Positions 16,890 through 25,038 of a stretch of DNA of 64,000 nt are shown here, in pieces. A model generated the notes under the pieces. It saw only the letters and a list, made by a program, of their open reading frames with translations, was not told the DNA's origin and did not search any database. Each line of letters starts with the position of its first letter. The first letter of the stretch is position 1. Made by a program: the position numbers and the translations under genes. The DNA comes from Spongiactinospora rosea (lineage in GTDB: Bacteria > Actinomycetota > Actinomycetes > Streptosporangiales > Streptosporangiaceae), in assembly GCF_003315795.1 (NCBI RefSeq), contig NZ_QMEY01000036.1:1-64000 (forward strand), given 5' to 3'.

Positions 16890-17147
16890 TCAGTTGTTGA
16901 CCTTGGCCCCGTTGACGCACTTGCCCTGGGTGGGGTTGAGCACCGGAACCGCGATGACGTTGACCTGGTTGCCGCACAGGTTGATCGGCGCGGTGATCGG
17001 CACCTTGAGCTGGTTGCCGCCGAGGATGGACCCGTTGCCGCTGGTGCGGTCGCCGTTGTCGATGGTCGCGTGGGCGGGCGAAGCCATGAACACCACACCC
17101 GCGATGCCAGCGGCGATACCCGCCTGCATGAGGACTTTCTTGAGCAC
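16890..17147 (-). CDS. Short chaplin family protein
   Basis: An 85-residue secreted protein. The signal peptide (KKVLMQAGIAAGIAGVVF...) is probably cut after AHA at residue 27. The mature 57 residues match the chaplin core: GNGSILGGNQLKVPITAPIN, the Cys of LCGNQVNVI and a second Cys in GKCVNG. Chaplins are amyloid-forming surfactants that coat aerial hyphae and spores of Streptomyces and relatives. The GTG at 17147 sits after AGGGGAG. There is no sortase signal, so it belongs with the short class. Its presence points to a spore-forming, aerial-growing host. Confidence 0.85.
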   Translation of the reverse strand: MLKKVLMQAGIAAGIAGVVFMASPAHATIDNGDRTSGNGSILGGNQLKVPITAPINLCGNQVNVIAVPVLNPTQGKCVNGAKVNN

Positions 17148-17350
17148 TCTGGCTCCCCTTTGTCTAGATTCGTTGCTTTCCGTCTCGCGTGGCGCCTTCG
17201 CCAGACAGACCAGTCGATGCAGGGTGGCCGGACCGCGCCCGATGGGGGACCGGGCCGGGACGGCTTTCGCCCCTCGACTGCAGAGCAAGGTTAGCGCAAA
17301 GCGACGACAGCGGGTAGCAAATGCGTCACTCAGCGTGTCACGTTAGTGCC

Positions 17351-18382
17351 ATGATCTTCCAGCCAGCGCATGAATACCCCGCCACCAGCGGGGATATAAC
17401 GTCAGCAGACGTGTGGACCACCTGGCGAGCCGCGATGGAGCGGGCGCTCTACGGCAGGGATGGTTTCTACCTGCGCGAGCGCCCTTCCCGGCATTTCCGG
17501 ACATCGGTGAGCGCCTCTCCGGCCTTCGCCGAAGCCGTCCTGCGCGTCCTGACCGACCTCGACGTACGGCTGGGCCACCCGCCCACCCTGGACCTGGTCG
17601 ACATCGGCGCCGGCGAGGGCACCCTGGCCGCCCAGATCCTCGCGCTGACACACGAACCACCTGGCCACGCCCTGGCCCCACGCCTGCGGGTGACCGGCGT
17701 GGACCTCGCCCCCCGTCCCCCCGGCCTGCCCGCCGAGATCGCCTGGCGCGATTCCTGCCCCGAGTCCGTGACCGGCCTGATCATCTGCAACGAATGGCTC
17801 GACAACGTGCCGCTCGACGTGGCAGAGGGCACCCCGCAGGGCCCGCGCATCGTGCTGGTGAATCCCGCCACCGGCGAGGAACGCCTCGGCCCGCCCCCCG
17901 AGCCCGCCGACCTCGCCTGGCTGGAACGCTGGTGGCCGCTGTCCCCCGGCCGCCGCGCGGAGATCGGCCGGACCAGGGACGAGGCGTGGGCGTCCGTGCT
18001 GCGCAGACTGACGCGGGGCCGGGCCGTCGCCGTGGACTATGCACACCCTGTGGACAACCGCCCGCCCTGCGGGACGCTCTGTGGATATCGCGACGGCACC
18101 GTGGTGCCGCCGATCCCCGACGGCTCCTGCGACATCACCGCCCACGTCGCCCTCGACTCGTGCGCCGCGGCGGCCCCCGCCGGACGTACCGCGACCCACC
18201 TCACCACCCAGCGCGAAGCGCTGCGCGCGCTCGGCCTCACCGGCACCCGCCCGCCGATCGAACTGGCCCACACCGCCCCCCGCGAATACCTGCGCGCCCT
18301 GGCGAGGGCGGGCGAGGAGGCCGAACTGATCGACCCGGCCGGTCTGGGGGGATTTGGATGGCTATGCCATGACATCGGATGA
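17351..18382 (+). CDS. SAM-dependent methyltransferase, MidA/NDUFAF7 (DUF185) family
   Basis: About 343 residues. The family start motif is WRAAMERALYGRDGFYLRERPSRHFRTS. The SAM-binding motif is LDLVDIGAGEGTLAAQIL, and a NEWLDNVPLDV motif follows (N-E-x-x-D-N as in the family). Mitochondrial NDUFAF7 methylates an arginine of the 49-kDa complex I subunit. A NuoD-like gene lies 4 kb downstream here, so a similar substrate is possible but not shown. Start ATG 17351 is favoured because a -10-like TAGCAAAT lies at 17312-17319; ATG 17321 is the alternative. It encodes a DnaA-box-like TGTGGACAA near 18050, probably by chance. Confidence 0.82.
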   Translation: MIFQPAHEYPATSGDITSADVWTTWRAAMERALYGRDGFYLRERPSRHFRTSVSASPAFAEAVLRVLTDLDVRLGHPPTLDLVDIGAGEGTLAAQILALTHEPPGHALAPRLRVTGVDLAPRPPGLPAEIAWRDSCPESVTGLIICNEWLDNVPLDVAEGTPQGPRIVLVNPATGEERLGPPPEPADLAWLERWWPLSPGRRAEIGRTRDEAWASVLRRLTRGRAVAVDYAHPVDNRPPCGTLCGYRDGTVVPPIPDGSCDITAHVALDSCAAAAPAGRTATHLTTQREALRALGLTGTRPPIELAHTAPREYLRALARAGEEAELIDPAGLGGFGWLCHDIG

Positions 18383-18440
18383 TTTACTCGCGATAGTGTG
18401 AACGGCGGTACGAGCCATGACGGGATGGAAAGGCCAACCG

Positions 18441-18923
18441 GTGGAGATCGAGCAGACCGCCCTGCCAGGAATCGGGTTGAAACACGAGTTCACCACCCGA
18501 TCCGGACGCCGGGTGGGCGTGGTCAGTCACCGCACCGGGCGGCGCGACCTGATCATCTACGACAAGGACGATCCCGACCAAGCCTGCGAAGCGGTCAAAC
18601 TCAACGACGAGGAGGCCGACGCGCTCGTCGAACTCCTCGGCGCCCCACGCATCGTGCAACGCCTCAACGACCTGCACCGCCAGGTCGAAGGGCTGGTCAG
18701 CCTGCAGTACCCCATCCTCGCGGACACGCCGTACGCGGGACGGCCCATGGGTGACGCGCGCGTACGCACCCGCACCGGGGCCTCCATCGTCGCGATAGTG
18801 CGCGGCGGCCGGGTCATCGCCAGCCCGACCCCGGACTTCGTGATGGCGGCCGATGACGTCGTGGTGGTGGTGGGCAGCCCGGACAGCACGGCGGCCGTCG
18901 CCGAGATCCTGGCCAACGGATAG
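18441..18923 (+). CDS. TrkA-C domain regulatory subunit of cation:proton antiporter
   Basis: A 160-residue cytosolic protein. The first 70 residues hold the pattern VEIEQTALPGIGLKHEFTTRSGRRVGVV. The C-terminal part is an RCK_C/TrkA-C domain (RVRTRTGASIVAIVRGGRVI ... MAADDVVVVVGSP) that usually binds nucleotide or c-di-AMP-like ligands. Such proteins pair with CPA2 antiporters (KhtT/KhtU in Bacillus). GTG 18441 is preceded by GGAAAGG; ATG 18417 adds eight unconserved residues. The antiporter gene starts eight bases downstream. Confidence 0.88.
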   Translation: MEIEQTALPGIGLKHEFTTRSGRRVGVVSHRTGRRDLIIYDKDDPDQACEAVKLNDEEADALVELLGAPRIVQRLNDLHRQVEGLVSLQYPILADTPYAGRPMGDARVRTRTGASIVAIVRGGRVIASPTPDFVMAADDVVVVVGSPDSTAAVAEILANG

Positions 18924-18931
18924 GTCCGCTT

Positions 18932-20089
18932 TTGCACACTGCCATACTGTTTCTTGAACTCGGTGGCGTAATTCTCGGTCTCGGCGTGCTCGGCGCTCTC
19001 GCGCTGCGAGCCGGGATCTCCCCCATCCCCCTCTACCTGGTGGCCGGTCTCGCGTTCGGCCACGGCGGTCTCCTTCCGCTGGCGACCAGCGAGGAGTTCA
19101 TCTCGGTCGGCGCCGAACTCGGCGTCATCCTGCTGCTGCTCACCCTCGGCCTGGAGTACAACGCCGACGAACTCGTCAGCAGCCTGCGCGGCAACGCCCG
19201 CGGCGGAATCGTCGACCTCGTGCTCAACGCCGCCCCGGGCGCCGCGGCGGCGCTGCTGCTCGGCTGGGGCCCGGTCGCCGCCGTCGCCATGGCGGGCGTC
19301 ACGTACGCGACCTCCTCCGGCATCACCGCCAAGGTGCTCTCCGACCTCGGCTGGATCGGTAACCGGGAGACGCCCGTCGTCCTGTCGCTGCTCGTGTTCG
19401 AAGACCTCACCATGGCCCTCTACCTGCCGATCCTCACCGCCATCCTGGCCGGTGTGAGCCTGATCGGCGGGGCCGTCACCGTGGCCATCGCGCTGGCCAC
19501 GGTCAGCGTCGTCCTGCTGGTGGCGCTCAAGTACGGCAAGGTGATCGAGTGGTTCGTGGCCAGCCCGAACTCCGAGGTCCTGCTGCTCAAGGTCTTCGGC
19601 CTGACGCTGCTGGTGGCGGGCATCGCCCAACAGCTCCAGGTCTCGGCGGCGGTGGGCGCGTTCCTCGTTGGCATCGCCCTGTCCGGCGAACTCGCCGAGG
19701 ACGCCCGCGCCCTGCTCACCCCCATCCGCGACCTGTTCGCCGCGGTCTTCTTCGTCTTCTTCGGCATGCAGACCGACCCCGGCGCGATCCCCCCGGTGGC
19801 GGGCCTCGCCGCCGCCCTCGCCGTGGTCAGCCTGATCACCAAGCTGCTGACCGGCGCGTACGCCGCCCGCCGCGCGGGCATCGCCAAGGCCGGCCAGGCC
19901 CGCGCCGGCATCGCGATGATCCCCCGCGGCGAGTTCAACATCGTCATCGCCGGCCTCGCCGTCAGCGCGGGCGCCCACCCCGACCTCGGCCCGCTCTCCG
20001 CCACCTACGTCCTGATCCTGGCCGCCTTCGGCCCCCTCGCCGCCCGCCTCATCCAGCCCCTCATCACCGCCATCGCCAAACGCGCCTGA
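18932..20089 (+). CDS. CPA2 family cation:proton antiporter (KefB/KhtU-like)
   Basis: A 385-residue membrane protein with about 12 hydrophobic segments and no C-terminal TrkA-N domain. The conserved GAELGVILLLLTLGLEYN helix and the VTYATSSGITAKVLSDLG/FEDLTMALYLP region carry the polar residues of the ion path. The start is a TTG at 18932, because the frame opens only there; GGATAGG lies seven bases upstream and overlaps the stop of the partner gene. The pair should export K+ (or NH4+/Na+) against protons under control of the TrkA-C protein. Confidence 0.9.
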   Translation: MHTAILFLELGGVILGLGVLGALALRAGISPIPLYLVAGLAFGHGGLLPLATSEEFISVGAELGVILLLLTLGLEYNADELVSSLRGNARGGIVDLVLNAAPGAAAALLLGWGPVAAVAMAGVTYATSSGITAKVLSDLGWIGNRETPVVLSLLVFEDLTMALYLPILTAILAGVSLIGGAVTVAIALATVSVVLLVALKYGKVIEWFVASPNSEVLLLKVFGLTLLVAGIAQQLQVSAAVGAFLVGIALSGELAEDARALLTPIRDLFAAVFFVFFGMQTDPGAIPPVAGLAAALAVVSLITKLLTGAYAARRAGIAKAGQARAGIAMIPRGEFNIVIAGLAVSAGAHPDLGPLSATYVLILAAFGPLAARLIQPLITAIAKRA

Positions 20090-20104
20090 CCGGCGAGGCG
20101 GAGG

Positions 20105-20863
20105 TCATTCCTCCTTGTCGCCGGTGTAGCGGTCGTGGAGTTCGACGGGGGTGCGGCGGCCGGACTTGGCGCGGACGCGGATGTTGAGGAGTTCGACGGC
20201 CAGGGAGAAGGCCATCGCGAAGTAGATGTAGCCCTTCTCGATGTGCTGGCCGAGGCCCTCGGCGACGAGTACCACGCCGATCAGGATCAGGAAGGCCAGG
20301 GCGAGCATCTTGATGCTGGGGTGGGCGTCCACGAAGCGGGAGATGGGGCCGGACGCGACCAGCATCACGATCACCGCGACCACCACGGCGGCGACCATCA
20401 CGCCGAGCTGGTCCACCATGCCGACCGCGGTGATGACCGAGTCGAGGGAGAAGACGATGTCGAGCACCATGATCTGAAGGATCACGGCGGTGAACGAGGG
20501 GGCGACCTTGCCGCCCGCGTGGCCGGACTTGCCCTCCAAGCTCTCGCCGATCTCGAAGGTGCTCTTGGCCAGCAGGAAGAGGCCGCCGAGGAGAAGAATC
20601 AGGTCGCGGCCGGATATCTCGTTGCCGAAGACCTCGAACAGCGGCGCGGTCAGGCGTACCACCCAGGACAGCGCGAACAGCAACGCCAGGCGGCTGATCA
20701 GGGCGGCGGCGATGCCGAGGACGCGGGCCCGGTCGCGCTGTTCGGGGGGTAGCTTCCCGGCCAGGATCGAAATGAAGATGATGTTGTCGATGCCCAGCAC
20801 GATCTCCAGGCTGACCAGGGTCAGGAACCCGATCCAGATGCCCGGGTCGGTCACCCAGTCCAT
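20105..20863 (-). CDS. TerC family integral membrane protein
   Basis: A 252-residue membrane protein with seven to nine hydrophobic helices. The TerC hallmark acidic helices are SLEIVLGIDNIIFISILAGK near the N-terminus and VLDIVFSLDSVITAVGMV in the middle; the Asp pairs probably bind metal. TerC proteins act in Mn2+ export/metalation of secreted proteins, or tellurite resistance; the actual substrate is not visible. ATG 20863 sits behind GGAGGAGCG. No yybP-ykoY Mn riboswitch was recognised upstream. It is convergent with the antiporter gene and divergent from the SAM riboswitch. Confidence 0.93.
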   Translation of the reverse strand: MDWVTDPGIWIGFLTLVSLEIVLGIDNIIFISILAGKLPPEQRDRARVLGIAAALISRLALLFALSWVVRLTAPLFEVFGNEISGRDLILLLGGLFLLAKSTFEIGESLEGKSGHAGGKVAPSFTAVILQIMVLDIVFSLDSVITAVGMVDQLGVMVAAVVVAVIVMLVASGPISRFVDAHPSIKMLALAFLILIGVVLVAEGLGQHIEKGYIYFAMAFSLAVELLNIRVRAKSGRRTPVELHDRYTGDKEE

Positions 20864-20963
20864 CGCTCCTCCAGCGCTCTCGTTCGCAAGTTCGCTGGCC
20901 GCAACGCGCGGGTGAGGGCGAAAGTTCGGGATCGTGATGAATTCACGGCGAGCCGTTACCTGG

Positions 20964-20994
20964 TTGCGATCATGGCGGGGTGGTCGGTTATAGT
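20964..20994 (+). promoter_or_regulatory. Predicted promoter of the SAM-IV riboswitch transcript
   Basis: TTGCGA (20964-20969) and TATAGT (20989-20994) lie 19 bp apart (18 if TTATAG is used). Transcription would start about 21001, a few bases before the conserved riboswitch begins. Confidence 0.6.
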
Positions 20995-21003
20995 TCCCCC
21001 GTA

Positions 21004-21121
21004 GGTCATGAGTGCCAGCGCTAAGCCCCGGCTAGCTGGCCGGCAACCCTCGCGTCCGCGGCGGGGTGCCCCGGGTGAGGACCTGGTCCGGCGCGCGGTG
21101 CGCCGGGCAAGCGCGGGCTCC
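21004..21121 (+). promoter_or_regulatory. SAM-IV riboswitch
   Basis: The leader matches the actinobacterial SAM-IV aptamer along its length: GGTCATGAGTGCCAGCG at the 5' end, AAGCCCCGGC, CTGGCCGGCAACCCTC, GCGGGGTGCCCCGGGTGA, and GCAAGCGCGGGCTCC near the 3' end. The P1 strands GGTC (21004) and GACC pair as in the known element. It sits about 50 bp upstream of a class V aminotransferase gene. It should therefore lower that gene's expression when S-adenosylmethionine is abundant. Confidence 0.93.
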
Positions 21122-21171
21122 GTCGCCGTCCATGTCAGGGCAGGGGTCCGACGACCCTGAGGAGGCATGGC

Positions 21172-22491
21172 GTGTCCGTGACCACGACGACCACCACCAC
21201 CAGCCTGAGCATCTTGTCGCAGCGGCACCGTTCCGGTTCGGTCCAGCAGGCCGCCGCCCCCGGCGAGCGTCCGCTGCCCGAAGTGCTCGGCGCCGACCTC
21301 GAAGTGCCGGTGAAGGGCGGCAGGCTGGTGTCGTACGCGAACCTCGACTACGCGGCGAGCGCCCCCTGTCTGGCCCCGGTGAACGACGCCGTGGCCGCCG
21401 CGCTGCCCGCCTACTCCAGCGTCCACCGCGGCGCGGGCTACGCCTCGCAGCTCACCACCGCGCGCTACGAGCAGGCCAGGCAGACCGTGCGCGGGTTCGT
21501 GGGGGCGCGGCCGGGCGACGCCGTGGTGTTCACCAGGAACACCACCGACGCCACCAACCTGCTGTCCCGCTGCCTGCCGGCGGGCACGACCGTGGTGGTG
21601 TTCGACTCCGAGCACCACGCGTCGCTGCTGCCCTGGCCGCAGGCCGTACGACTGGCGCCGCCCGCGTTCCCCGGCGCGGCCGTACGCGCCGCCGACGAGG
21701 CGCTGGCCGCGATCGAGGGGCCGAAGCTGCTGGTCGTCACCGCCGCCTCCAACGTCACCGGCGAACTGTGGCCGATCGCGGCGCTGGCGCACATCGCGCA
21801 CCGGCACGGGGCGCGCATCCTGGTGGACGCCGCGCAGCTCGTACCGCACCGGCGGCTCAACCTCACCGCGCTCGACCTCGACTACGTGGCCTTCTCCGGC
21901 CACAAGCTGTACGCGCCGTTCGGCGCGGGCGCGCTGGTGGGCCGCCCGGACTGGCTCACCGACGCCGACCCCTACCTGCGCGGCGGCGGCGCGACCCGCG
22001 CGGTCACCGCCGAGTCGGCCGAGTGGAGCGACGACGCCGAGCAGCGGCACGAGGCCGGCACCCCCAACGTGCTGGGCGCCATCGCGCTCGCCGCCGCCTG
22101 CGACGCGCTGACCGCCACCGGCTGGCTGCCGCTGGTCCGCGAGGAGGAGCGGCTGCTGGCCCGGCTGCGCGCCGCCCTGGCGGGCATCGAGGGGGTACGC
22201 GAGCTGTCGCTGTGGGGGCCGGACCACCCGCGGGTCGGCATCGTGTCGTTCGTGGTGGACGGCTGGACGCCGCGCGAGGTGGCCGAGGCGCTGTCGGCGG
22301 AGTACGGCATCGGCGTACGCGACGGGAAGTTCTGCGCGCACCCGCTGGTCACGCACCTGCTCGACGGTGTGCCCGGCGGCTGCGCCGACGGCACGGCGGC
22401 CGCGGTACGCGCCTCCATCGGCCTCGGCACGACCACCGAGCACGTGGACCGGCTGGCCGCCGCCCTGCGAGACCTTGCCTCGCGCCGCTGA
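21172..22491 (+). CDS. PLP-dependent class V aminotransferase / cysteine-desulfurase-like enzyme
   Basis: A 439-residue SufS/CsdA-like fold-type I enzyme. It shows NLDYAASAPC, the substrate loop FTRNTTDATN, the PLP-stacking His in FDSEHHASLLPW, Asp219 in ILVDAAQL and the Schiff-base Lys245 in AFSGHKLYAPFGAG. A candidate catalytic Cys is in GVRDGKFCAHPL. The Ser/Thr-rich first 20 residues are not conserved. GTG 21172 follows GAGGAGG at seven bases. Control by a SAM-IV riboswitch places it in methionine/cysteine or sulfur mobilisation, but the exact reaction is unknown. The NuoD-like gene is next, 29 bp on. Confidence 0.88.
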   Translation: MSVTTTTTTTSLSILSQRHRSGSVQQAAAPGERPLPEVLGADLEVPVKGGRLVSYANLDYAASAPCLAPVNDAVAAALPAYSSVHRGAGYASQLTTARYEQARQTVRGFVGARPGDAVVFTRNTTDATNLLSRCLPAGTTVVVFDSEHHASLLPWPQAVRLAPPAFPGAAVRAADEALAAIEGPKLLVVTAASNVTGELWPIAALAHIAHRHGARILVDAAQLVPHRRLNLTALDLDYVAFSGHKLYAPFGAGALVGRPDWLTDADPYLRGGGATRAVTAESAEWSDDAEQRHEAGTPNVLGAIALAAACDALTATGWLPLVREEERLLARLRAALAGIEGVRELSLWGPDHPRVGIVSFVVDGWTPREVAEALSAEYGIGVRDGKFCAHPLVTHLLDGVPGGCADGTAAAVRASIGLGTTTEHVDRLAAALRDLASRR

Positions 22492-22520
22492 CGTGGCAGC
22501 ATGAGAGCATGCATGAAGCC

Positions 22521-23666
22521 ATGACCGAACGCATGGTCGGGATCGGCGCGGGAGCCAAGGAGCTCGCCACCGAGGACATGATCCTCAACATCGGCCCGCA
22601 GCACCCGTCCACGCACGGAGTGCTGCGGCTGCGGCTGATGCTCGACGGCGAGCGGATCGGCTCGGCCGAGCCGATCATCGGCTACATGCACCGCGGCGCC
22701 GAGAAGCTGTTCGAGGTACGCGACTACCGGCAGATCATCATGCTGGCCAACCGGCACGACTGGCTGTCGGCGTTCGCCAACGAGCTGGGCGTGGTCCTGG
22801 CCGCCGAGCGGATGCTGGGCATGGAGGTGCCGGTCCGGGCGGTGTGGGCGCGCACCCTGCTGGCCGAGCTGAACCGCGCCCTCAACCACCTGATGTTCCT
22901 CGGCTCCTACCCGCTGGAGCTGGGCGCGATCACGCCGATGTTCTACGCGTTCCGCGAGCGCGAGCTGATCCAGGCGGTGCTGGAGGAGATCTCCGGCGGG
23001 CGGATGCACTACATGTTCAACCGCGTCGGCGGCCTGAAGGAGGACCTTCCCGCCGGGTGGCTGGGCCGGGCCGGGCAGGCCGTCGCCCAGGTGCGCAGCC
23101 GGCTGCCCGACATCGAGGGGCTGCTGCTCGGCAATGACATCTTCCTGGCCCGCACCCGTGGCGTGGGGGTGCTCGACCGGCAGACGATCATGCAGTACGG
23201 CGTGAGCGGCCCGATCGCCCGCGCCTCCGGGGTCGATTTCGACCTGCGCCGCGACGAGCCGTACCTGGCGTACGGCGAGCTGCCGGTGAAGGTCGCCACC
23301 CGTACGGCCGGCGACTGCCACGCACGCTTCGAGGTGCTGTTCGAGCAGCTCAAGGTGTCGCTCGACCTGGCCGACGCGTGCCTGGCCCGGCTCGCCGAGC
23401 TGCCGCCCGGCCCGATCAACCAGCGGCTGCCCAAGGTGCTGAAGGTCCCCGAGGGCCACACCTACGCCTGGACCGAGAGCCCGCTCGGCATCAACGGCTA
23501 CTACCTGGTCTCGCGCGGCGAGAAGACCCCGTGGCGGCTCAAGCTGCGCTCGGCGTCCTACAGCAACGTGCAGGTGCTGCGCGAGATCCTGCCCGGCCAC
23601 CTGGTGGCGGACATGGTGGCGATCCTGGGCTCGATGTTCTTCGTGGTGGGCGACATCGACAGGTGA
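22521..23666 (+). CDS. Stand-alone NADH-quinone oxidoreductase subunit D-like protein
   Basis: About 381 residues of complex I 49-kDa subunit/hydrogenase large-subunit fold. The sequence has ILNIGPQHPSTHGVLRLRL, IGYMHRGAEKLFE, ELNRALNHLMFLGSYPLELG, MHYMFNRVGG and a C-terminal MVAILGSMFFVVGDIDR. No other nuo gene is in the window, so this is probably a second NuoD (as in Streptomyces near the folate cluster) rather than the operon copy. The start is uncertain: ATG 22521 is chosen by similarity to the usual MTE... N-terminus, and ATG 22509 is possible. It may share the SAM-IV-controlled transcript. A MidA-type methyltransferase, whose mitochondrial relative modifies this subunit, is 4 kb upstream. 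Confidence 0.88.
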   Translation: MTERMVGIGAGAKELATEDMILNIGPQHPSTHGVLRLRLMLDGERIGSAEPIIGYMHRGAEKLFEVRDYRQIIMLANRHDWLSAFANELGVVLAAERMLGMEVPVRAVWARTLLAELNRALNHLMFLGSYPLELGAITPMFYAFRERELIQAVLEEISGGRMHYMFNRVGGLKEDLPAGWLGRAGQAVAQVRSRLPDIEGLLLGNDIFLARTRGVGVLDRQTIMQYGVSGPIARASGVDFDLRRDEPYLAYGELPVKVATRTAGDCHARFEVLFEQLKVSLDLADACLARLAELPPGPINQRLPKVLKVPEGHTYAWTESPLGINGYYLVSRGEKTPWRLKLRSASYSNVQVLREILPGHLVADMVAILGSMFFVVGDIDR

Positions 23667-23679
23667 CGGCCGGAGGGTG

Positions 23680-24144
23680 TCAGTGCGGCTGCTCGCCTGG
23701 TTCGTCCTGTTCGTCCTTGGGGATGCGGCAGCAGTACTCCAGGAACAGCGCGGCGCAGACCAGTGCCACGCAGGCCAGCAGTGAGCCGCCGGTGACGTAG
23801 AAGTCGCGCAGCGGGACGGCGCGTTCGAGCATCTGCGCGACGTGCAGGACGAACCCGGCGAAGACGCCGCCGAACACCGCCCCGGCGTACGCGGACGCCT
23901 TGGCCAGCGCGGCCAGCCGGGCCACGGCCAGCGGCTCCACGGGCTTGGTGCCGGGCCTGCGCCTGATGCGGTTGCGGGTGCCGACGCCGCTGATCAGCTC
24001 GCCGACCGCGAGCAGCAGCACGGTCGGGATCGCGGTCCAGGGGACGGTGGGCAGCATCGAGTAGGAGCGCTGCAGCAGCGCCCAGGTCACCAGCCCGATG
24101 ACGACGAAGATGCCGACGAGCGGCAACGGCCTGGTGGGCTTCAC
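23680..24144 (-). CDS. DUF3180 family membrane protein
   Basis: A 154-residue protein with four hydrophobic segments (about 8-25, 32-50, 80-105 and 118-140) and a basic connecting loop, RNRIRRRPGTKP. The family always follows folK in actinobacteria (Rv3605c in Mycobacterium), but its function is unknown. GTG 24144 follows GGGAGGGG. It is the last gene of the minus-strand folate cluster and ends 13 bases from the convergent NuoD-like gene. Confidence 0.88.
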   Translation of the reverse strand: MKPTRPLPLVGIFVVIGLVTWALLQRSYSMLPTVPWTAIPTVLLLAVGELISGVGTRNRIRRRPGTKPVEPLAVARLAALAKASAYAGAVFGGVFAGFVLHVAQMLERAVPLRDFYVTGGSLLACVALVCAALFLEYCCRIPKDEQDEPGEQPH

Positions 24145-24169
24145 CGCCGCCCCTCCCGGTCTGGAACGG

Positions 24170-24670
24170 TCACATCGGCACCTGGAGGGTGCGGTCGGTG
24201 CGGCGGCGGACGCCCTGGTCGGCGAGCGTGCCGGCGAGCGCCGCGACCGGCCCGTGGCCGGGGAGCACCCCCGCGGGGTCGGCGGCGGCCCAGGGCACCA
24301 GCACGAAGGCCCGCTCGTGCGCCCGCGGATGGGGCAGGATCAGCTCGGGGTCGTCGCTGACGTGGTCGCCCGCCACGATCAGGTCGATGTCGAGGGTGCG
24401 CGGCCCCCAGCGCTCGGTGCGGCGGCGGCCGAAGGAGTCTTCGACGCTCTGCGCCCGCTCCAGCACCGCGCGCGGCGGCAGCGTGGTCTCGGCGACCACC
24501 ACGGCGTTGAGGTAGGGGCCCTGGTCGGGGCCGCCCACCGGGTCGGTCTCGTACACCGGCGAGACCGCCACGAACGTCAGCCCCGGCGCGTCGAACAGCG
24601 CGTCGAGCGCGCCCTGGAGGGTGTCGAAGCGGCGGCCGAGGTTGCTGCCCAGCGAGAAGACGACCTTCAC
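24170..24670 (-). CDS. folK: 2-amino-4-hydroxy-6-hydroxymethyldihydropteridine diphosphokinase
   Basis: HPPK, transferring pyrophosphate from ATP to the pterin. The 166 residues carry VFSLGSNLGRR, VSPVYETDPVGGPDQGPYLNAV, the family signature RWGPRTLDIDLIVAG and LPHPRAHERAFVLVPW. GTG 24670 sits five bases after AGGAGG and overlaps the folB stop by four bases (GTGA), so translation is coupled. Confidence 0.96.
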   Translation of the reverse strand: MKVVFSLGSNLGRRFDTLQGALDALFDAPGLTFVAVSPVYETDPVGGPDQGPYLNAVVVAETTLPPRAVLERAQSVEDSFGRRRTERWGPRTLDIDLIVAGDHVSDDPELILPHPRAHERAFVLVPWAAADPAGVLPGHGPVAALAGTLADQGVRRRTDRTLQVPM

Positions 24671-25038
24671 GACCGCCTCCTGGTGATCGTGACGACCACG
24701 TCGCCGAACGGCACCGGCACCGGGGCGGCCGGTTTGTGCACGCTGATCCGGGCCGCCTCCACCAGCGGGGAGATCGCCAGGCACACGTCGGCCAGGCGCT
24801 GCGCCAGCGTCTCGATCAGCGCCACCGGCTCGCCCTCCACGACCTTGGCCAGGCGCACGGCCAGCTCGCCGTAGTCGGCGGTCTTGGCCAGGTCGTCGCC
24901 CGCCGCCGCCGGGGCGGTGTCCAGGAACAGCGTGGCGTCCACCACGAACTCCTGCCCGAGCTCCCGCTCCGGCGCGAGGACGCCGTGGAACCCTCTGGCC
25001 CGCAGCCCGCTCAGCGTGATGGTGTCGGTCGAGGTCAC
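24667..25038 (-). CDS. folB: Dihydroneopterin aldolase
   Basis: A 123-residue FolB with the opening LSGLRARGFHGVLAPERELGQEF. The conserved Tyr is in TADYGELAV, and VALIETLAQRLAD and the C-terminal SVHKPAAPVP follow. It splits dihydroneopterin to the hydroxymethylpterin used by FolK. GTG 25038 follows AGGAGG and overlaps the stop of the preceding NTF2-like gene by four bases (GTGA). Confidence 0.96.
   Translation of the reverse strand: MTSTDTITLSGLRARGFHGVLAPERELGQEFVVDATLFLDTAPAAAGDDLAKTADYGELAVRLAKVVEGEPVALIETLAQRLADVCLAISPLVEAARISVHKPAAPVPVPFGDVVVTITRRRS

Noticed and set aside
18040..18105. DnaA-box-like TGTGGACAA and TGTGGATAT inside the methyltransferase gene
   Set aside because: Only one exact box, no regular phasing, and explained by the coding sequence HPVDN.
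20864..20960. yybP-ykoY manganese riboswitch before terC
   Set aside because: Searched for its conserved loops in the minus-strand leader and found none.
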